26,157 bases of DNA from an uncultured Flavobacteriaceae bacterium (GTDB taxonomy: Bacteria > Bacteroidota > Bacteroidia > Flavobacteriales > Flavobacteriaceae): NCBI GenBank assembly GCA_938018045.1, contig CALIIP010000125.1, positions 1-26,157 on the forward strand, read 5' to 3'. The translations under genes were made by a program, and so were the position numbers. Positions 22,411 to 26,157 of the stretch are shown piece after piece (within the stretch, counting starts at the first letter, position 1; every line of letters begins with the position of its first letter). A model generated the notes under the pieces. It was not told the DNA's origin and ran no database searches. It saw only the letters and a program-made list of their open reading frames with translations.

Positions 22411-23448
22411 ATGAGTAAAACTCGTAAAATATTATATCCACTTTCTGTTTTATATGGCGAAATAACTAAGATTCGTAATAAAATGTACGATAAAGGTGTT
22501 TTGAAATCAACTCAATTTAATATTCCTGTAATTGTTGTTGGTAATTTAAGTGTTGGTGGGACGGGAAAAACTCCACAAATAGAATATTTAATCCGTTTAC
22601 TCAAAAAGGATCATAAAATTGCAGTTTTAAGTAGAGGATACAAGCGTAAATCTAAAGGGTTTTTAATTGCTGATGCTTCTTCTGATGCAAAAAAAATAGG
22701 AGATGAACCTTTTCAATATTATCAGAAATTTGAAGATATCATTGTTGCTGTAGATAGTGATAGAGTTAATGGAATAAATCTATTGCAAGAACTTGAAAAT
22801 CCGCCAGAAATAATTTTGTTAGATGATGCTTTTCAACATCGAAAAGTAGATGCTGGATTTAATATTTTGTTGACTCCTTATAATGATTTATATGTTGATG
22901 ATTCTATGCTTCCGACAGGAAATTTGCGCGAAAGAATAGAAGGAGCAGAGCGTGCACAAATAATAATTGTAACTAAATGTCCAAGCGAATTTTCAGAAGA
23001 GAAACAGTTTGAAATTGCTTCAAAATTAAAACCGACTTTATATCAAACAGTATTTTTCTCTAAAATTGAATATTCATCAGTAATAAAAAATAATAAGGAA
23101 GAAATTTCTTTGAATGATTTGAAAGAATATCAAGTTTTATTGATTACAGGAATTGCCAATCCAACTCCTTTAGTAAATCATTTAAAGTCTGAAAATATAA
23201 ATTTTGAGCAATTAGAATATCCTGATCATCACGATTTCTCTGAGAAAGAAATTAGTAAAATAAAATCGGTTTTTAATAAAATTTCATCAGACAAAAAAAT
23301 GATTTTAACAACAGAAAAAGATTTTGTAAGATTAGAAAATAAATTGAACGCTAAGTATTTAGAGATAAAAACGAAGTTCATTAATCACAAAAAAGATTTT
23401 GATAAAAAAATAATTAATTATGTGGAACAAAGTTCAAGAAACAGTTAA
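22411..23448 (+). CDS. lpxK: Tetraacyldisaccharide 4'-kinase (lipid A synthesis)
   Basis: This 345-residue enzyme phosphorylates the 4' position of the lipid A disaccharide at the inner membrane. The N-terminal membrane-associated segment is followed by the P-loop GNLSVGGTGKTP (44-55). The LpxK stretches LSRGYKRKSKGF, IGDEPFQYYQKF and LDDAFQHRKV then appear in the usual order, and the late TTEKDFVRL motif is also present. It diverges from nif3. Its last 29 bases overlap the 5' end of punA in another frame, so the two genes are transcribed together and possibly translationally coupled. Confidence 0.95.
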   Translation: MSKTRKILYPLSVLYGEITKIRNKMYDKGVLKSTQFNIPVIVVGNLSVGGTGKTPQIEYLIRLLKKDHKIAVLSRGYKRKSKGFLIADASSDAKKIGDEPFQYYQKFEDIIVAVDSDRVNGINLLQELENPPEIILLDDAFQHRKVDAGFNILLTPYNDLYVDDSMLPTGNLRERIEGAERAQIIIVTKCPSEFSEEKQFEIASKLKPTLYQTVFFSKIEYSSVIKNNKEEISLNDLKEYQVLLITGIANPTPLVNHLKSENINFEQLEYPDHHDFSEKEISKIKSVFNKISSDKKMILTTEKDFVRLENKLNAKYLEIKTKFINHKKDFDKKIINYVEQSSRNS

Positions 23449-24238
23449 ATTCTTAAAAGCAAAAGGTATTTCAACTCCAGATTTCGGAATTGTACTTGGA
23501 ACTGGTTTAGGAAACTTGAGCGAAGAAATTCAAGCACATGTTCGAATACCATATGAAGACATTCCTAATTTTCCAGTATCTACCGTAAAAGGGCATCATG
23601 GAGAACTAATTTATGGAGAGTTTGGCGGAAAAATGGTTTTAGCAATGCGAGGACGTTTTCATTATTATGAAGGTTACGATATTAAAGAAGTGGTTTTTCC
23701 GATTCGAGTAATGAAATATTTAGGAGCTGAAAAATTGATTGTTTCTAATGCTTCTGGAGGCGTAAATCCAAAATTTAAAGTTGGAGATATCATGATAATA
23801 GATGATCATGTAAATATGATTCCTGAGCATCCGTTACGAGGGTCAAATGATGAGCGTTTTGGTCCAAGATTTTTAGATTTACATGAGCCTTATGATCTGC
23901 AAATGATAAGTGACATGGAAAAAATTGCTAAAGAAATGGATATTTCGCTTCAAAAAGGTACTTATCTTGCTTTGCAAGGCCCAACTTTTGAAACTCCTGC
24001 AGAATATAGGATGGTGAAGTTGATGGGTGCAGATGCAGTAGGAATGTCTACGGTTCCGGAAGTTATAGTTGCAAAACATATGGGAATGAAATGCTTTGGC
24101 TTGTCTGTGATTACTGACTTAGGTATTGAAGGGCAGGTTGAAGAAGTATCACACGAAGAAGTTCAGAAAGTTGCAAAAATTGCTGAAAAAACAGTTGTTA
24201 AATTGGTAAAACAATTTATTATATCATTTGGACGTTAA
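23420..24238 (+). CDS. punA: Purine nucleoside phosphorylase (trimeric PNP type)
   Basis: The 272-residue enzyme splits purine nucleosides with phosphate in salvage. Trimeric-PNP motifs are clear: GTGLGNL (27-33), the phosphate-site segment VKGHHGEL, MRGRFHYYEGYD (His81), SNASGGVN, QGPTFETPAEYR (Glu191) and MSTVPE. The residue matching human Asn243, which selects 6-oxopurines, is Asp233 here (VITDLG). In human PNP, Asn-to-Asp at that site permits adenosine, so this enzyme may accept adenosine as well as inosine and guanosine. The MWNKVQ start is typical of flavobacterial homologues and is retained although it overlaps lpxK by 29 bases. The promoter -33 element of the next gene lies in its 3' end. 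Confidence 0.92.
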   Translation: MWNKVQETVKFLKAKGISTPDFGIVLGTGLGNLSEEIQAHVRIPYEDIPNFPVSTVKGHHGELIYGEFGGKMVLAMRGRFHYYEGYDIKEVVFPIRVMKYLGAEKLIVSNASGGVNPKFKVGDIMIIDDHVNMIPEHPLRGSNDERFGPRFLDLHEPYDLQMISDMEKIAKEMDISLQKGTYLALQGPTFETPAEYRMVKLMGADAVGMSTVPEVIVAKHMGMKCFGLSVITDLGIEGQVEEVSHEEVQKVAKIAEKTVVKLVKQFIISFGR

Positions 24239-24257
24239 TAAAATGGCATTATATTTG
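24228..24257 (+). promoter_or_regulatory. Promoter of the thioredoxin-like gene
   Basis: TTG (24228-24230), a 19-base spacer and TATATTTG (24250-24257) match the Bacteroidota promoter exactly. The TTG lies within the last codons of punA. Confidence 0.85.
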
Positions 24258-24286
24258 CTAAGTATTAAGAATATCAAACTTATAAT

Positions 24287-24745
24287 ATGAAAAAAATAAT
24301 TTGTAGTTTACTATTTGTTCTGGGATTTTCATTTATGTCCTTTGGTCAAAGTCAGGAAGTAAAATGGCAAGAAGATTACGATAAGGCAGTAAAACAAGCA
24401 AAAAAACAAAATAAGCCTATTCTATTGTTTTTTACAGGATCAGATTGGTGTGGTCCATGTAAAATGTTGGTTGAAGATGTTTTTGAATCTAACAAGTTCG
24501 CGAAAATAGCAGAAGAAAGTTTTGTTGTATATGAAGCAGATTTTCCTAGGAACAGAGATATGCTTACCAAAAAACAACTAAAGAATAATTATTTCTTAAA
24601 AACAATGTATAGCGTAAGTTCATATCCAACAATTGTTATTATTGATAAAAATGGAAATGAAATAGCAAGAAAAAAGAGTTATAATTTGATGCGTGATCCT
24701 AGTTATCACTTTCAATTTTTAAAGAAAGCATTAAAAAATATTTAA
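24287..24745 (+). CDS. Periplasmic thioredoxin-fold protein
   Basis: This 152-residue exported protein has a signal peptide cleaved probably after Gly20, leaving Gln21. A thioredoxin-7-like domain follows, with the redox motif WCGPC (Cys55, Cys58) in FFTGSDWCGPCKM. A cis-proline is found in SSYPTIVIID, and the closing helix is HFQFLKKAL. It resembles the small periplasmic disulfide-handling proteins common in Bacteroidota, not full-length TlpA or DsbD. Whether it reduces or oxidises its partners cannot be told. Its own strong promoter and a shared terminator make it a single-gene unit between punA and gcvP. Confidence 0.88.
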   Translation: MKKIICSLLFVLGFSFMSFGQSQEVKWQEDYDKAVKQAKKQNKPILLFFTGSDWCGPCKMLVEDVFESNKFAKIAEESFVVYEADFPRNRDMLTKKQLKNNYFLKTMYSVSSYPTIVIIDKNGNEIARKKSYNLMRDPSYHFQFLKKALKNI

Positions 24746-24761
24746 GGCTAATTAGTCTTTA

Positions 24762-24797
24762 AAAAAAAACCAGAGAATTATTTCTCTGGTTTTTTTT
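24762..24797. terminator. Bidirectional terminator between thioredoxin-like gene and gcvP
   Basis: CCAGAGAA (24770-24777) pairs with TTCTCTGG (24782-24789) around loop TTAT. Eight A and eight T extend the stem and give U-tails in both directions. It serves both convergent genes. Confidence 0.92.
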
Positions 24798-24828
24798 GTT
24801 TTAATAGTATAGGTAAAATGAACTATTC

Positions 24829-26157
24829 TTACATATAATCCTCTATTGGATTACAAGAGCAAATTAAGTTTCTGTCACCATAAGCATCATCAACACGACG
24901 CACAGTAGGCCAAAATTTATTATCAGCAATATATTCTAATGGAAAAGCTGCTTGTTTACGAGTATAAGGCAATGTCCATTCATCACTTGTAAGCATTTCT
25001 TGAGTGTGTGGTGCGTTCTTTAATGGATTGTTTGTGTCCTCTTTTATAGCTTCACTTATTTCTTTTCTGATTGAAATCATTGCATCACAAAAACGATCTA
25101 ACTCTGCAATACTTTCAGATTCTGTAGGTTCAATCATCATCGTTCCGGCTACAGGGAATGAAACGGTTGGTGCATGAAAACCATAATCCATCAATCGTTT
25201 TGCAATATCAACAACTTCAATACCATTATTTTTAAAATCTCTACAGTCAATAATCATCTCATGTGCTGCACGATTCATTTCGCCAGTATATAAAGTTTCA
25301 TAATGACTATGCAAACGTTCTTTAATATAATTTGCATTCAAAATGGCAATCCTTGTTGAATTTGTTAAACCTTCTGCGCCAAGCATTGTTATATATCCAT
25401 AAGAAATTAAACAAGCTAAAGCTGATCCCCATGGAGCAGCTGAAATTGCAGTAATAGCATTATCTCCTCCTGTTTTTACCAAAGGGTTACTTGGTAAAAA
25501 AGGAACTAGTTGAGGTGCTACACAAATTGGTCCAACTCCTGGGCCTCCTCCACCATGTGGAATTGCAAATGTTTTGTGCAAGTTTAAGTGACATACATCT
25601 GCGCCAATAGTTGCAGGATTTGTTAATCCTACTTGAGCATTCATGTTTGCACCATCCATATAAACTTGTCCACCATTATCATGAATGATTTGTGTAATTT
25701 CTCTAATGTCTTTTTCGTAAACCCCATGAGTTGATGGATATGTTACCATTAAAGCGGCTAAATTATCTTTATGTAAAATTGCTTTTTCTCTTAAATCTTC
25801 AACATCAATATTCCCATTTTCACTGGTTTTAGTTACTACAACTTTCATTCCAGCCATTACTGCTGATGCTGGATTTGTCCCATGTGCCGAAGCTGGAATT
25901 AAACAAATATTTCTGTGAGAATCGTCATTTGATTTGTGATATGCTCTGATAGTCATCAATCCTGCAAATTCACCTTGCGCACCAGAATTAGGTTGTAATG
26001 AAGTTCCAGCAAAGCCAGTAATAATATTTAGTTGATGTTCTAAGTTTTTAAGCATTATCTGATATCCTTCTGCTTGATCTAAAGGAACAAACGGATGAAT
26101 ATTTCCCCAATTTGGGTTGCTTAAAGGCAGCATTTCTGATGCAGCATTCAATTTCAT
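24829..26157 (-). CDS. gcvP: Glycine dehydrogenase (decarboxylating), C-terminal part
   Basis: This is the C-terminal 442 residues of the glycine cleavage P-protein, which normally has about 950; the rest lies beyond the right edge. The Met encoded at 26157 is internal (the family reads ...TMKLNA...), so it is not the true start. The segment holds the PLP-binding part, with Lys195 (numbered in the fragment) in HKTFAIPHGGGGPG. Other conserved stretches include PNSGAQGEFAGL, PASAHGTNPASA, MDGANMNAQVGL, and near the end EPTESES and RRVDDAYGDRNLICSC. The enzyme decarboxylates glycine and passes the aminomethyl group to the lipoyl H-protein. No frameshift or stop is seen, so the truncation is only the window boundary. 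Confidence 0.96.
   Translation of the reverse strand: MKLNAASEMLPLSNPNWGNIHPFVPLDQAEGYQIMLKNLEHQLNIITGFAGTSLQPNSGAQGEFAGLMTIRAYHKSNDDSHRNICLIPASAHGTNPASAVMAGMKVVVTKTSENGNIDVEDLREKAILHKDNLAALMVTYPSTHGVYEKDIREITQIIHDNGGQVYMDGANMNAQVGLTNPATIGADVCHLNLHKTFAIPHGGGGPGVGPICVAPQLVPFLPSNPLVKTGGDNAITAISAAPWGSALACLISYGYITMLGAEGLTNSTRIAILNANYIKERLHSHYETLYTGEMNRAAHEMIIDCRDFKNNGIEVVDIAKRLMDYGFHAPTVSFPVAGTMMIEPTESESIAELDRFCDAMISIRKEISEAIKEDTNNPLKNAPHTQEMLTSDEWTLPYTRKQAAFPLEYIADNKFWPTVRRVDDAYGDRNLICSCNPIEDYM

Noticed and set aside
24829..26157. GcvP as a short 442-residue enzyme (two-subunit type)
   Set aside because: The Met is at the exact window edge within a conserved internal sequence; truncation by the window is the likely cause.

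Overview
The window is about 26 kb of AT-rich chromosomal DNA from a member of the Bacteroidota, almost certainly a flavobacterium (Flavobacteriaceae). The evidence is the type IX secretion pair PorU/PorV, promoters of the Bacteroidota form TTG-N18/19-TAnnTTTG, a cysteine-free type B ribosomal protein L31, lipoproteins with acidic residues after the lipid-bearing cysteine, a DUF6090 protein, and exported proteins whose predicted mature form begins with glutamine. Nearly everything is core or housekeeping. I see no prophage, insertion sequence, CRISPR array, restriction or defence locus.

Layout. Bases 1-3138 are the 3' part of porU (truncated by the window edge), followed by porV and cdd on the + strand. 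A secreted lipoprotein gene of unknown role (5051-5662) converges on a pafA-type phosphatase gene. Divergent from pafA is mlaE-mlaF, a lipid-transport ABC pair, followed by tRNA-Lys(UUU) with its own promoter and terminator. On the - strand an operon runs sprT-like, manC-like, DUF389. Facing away from it is a small membrane protein gene, which converges on a second - strand operon (beta-helix lipoprotein, SDR). Then come a glutaminyl-peptide cyclotransferase gene (-), rpmE (+), a roughly 280-base non-coding stretch with repeat-like structure, a DUF6090 gene (-), pdhC and pdhA (-), and a coiled-coil/ex-zinc-ribbon gene with nif3 (-). Divergent from nif3 are lpxK and punA (+), then a periplasmic thioredoxin-like gene (+), which converges on the 3' part of gcvP (-, truncated by the right edge).

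How the genes fit together. Several products serve the cell envelope: PorU/PorV (export and surface attachment of T9SS cargo), LpxK (lipid A), the GDP-mannose-forming enzyme (glycan precursor), MlaE/F (lipid traffic), and the cyclotransferase, which probably modifies the N-terminal glutamine of exported proteins such as PorV and the thioredoxin encoded in this same window. Others belong to central metabolism: pyruvate dehydrogenase E1-alpha and E2, glycine decarboxylase, cytidine deaminase and purine nucleoside phosphorylase.

The most interesting points are not a new system but smaller anomalies. The cdd-pdhA neighbourhood looks as if a single ~15 kb inversion split it. A zinc-ribbon protein has lost all four cysteines. 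A 3 x 21-bp phased repeat sits just upstream of a lipoprotein promoter. A DUF6090 gene is flanked by a copy of its own start region and a structured non-coding element. A nested palindrome lies between porV and cdd. The sprT-like gene probably has a leaderless transcript.
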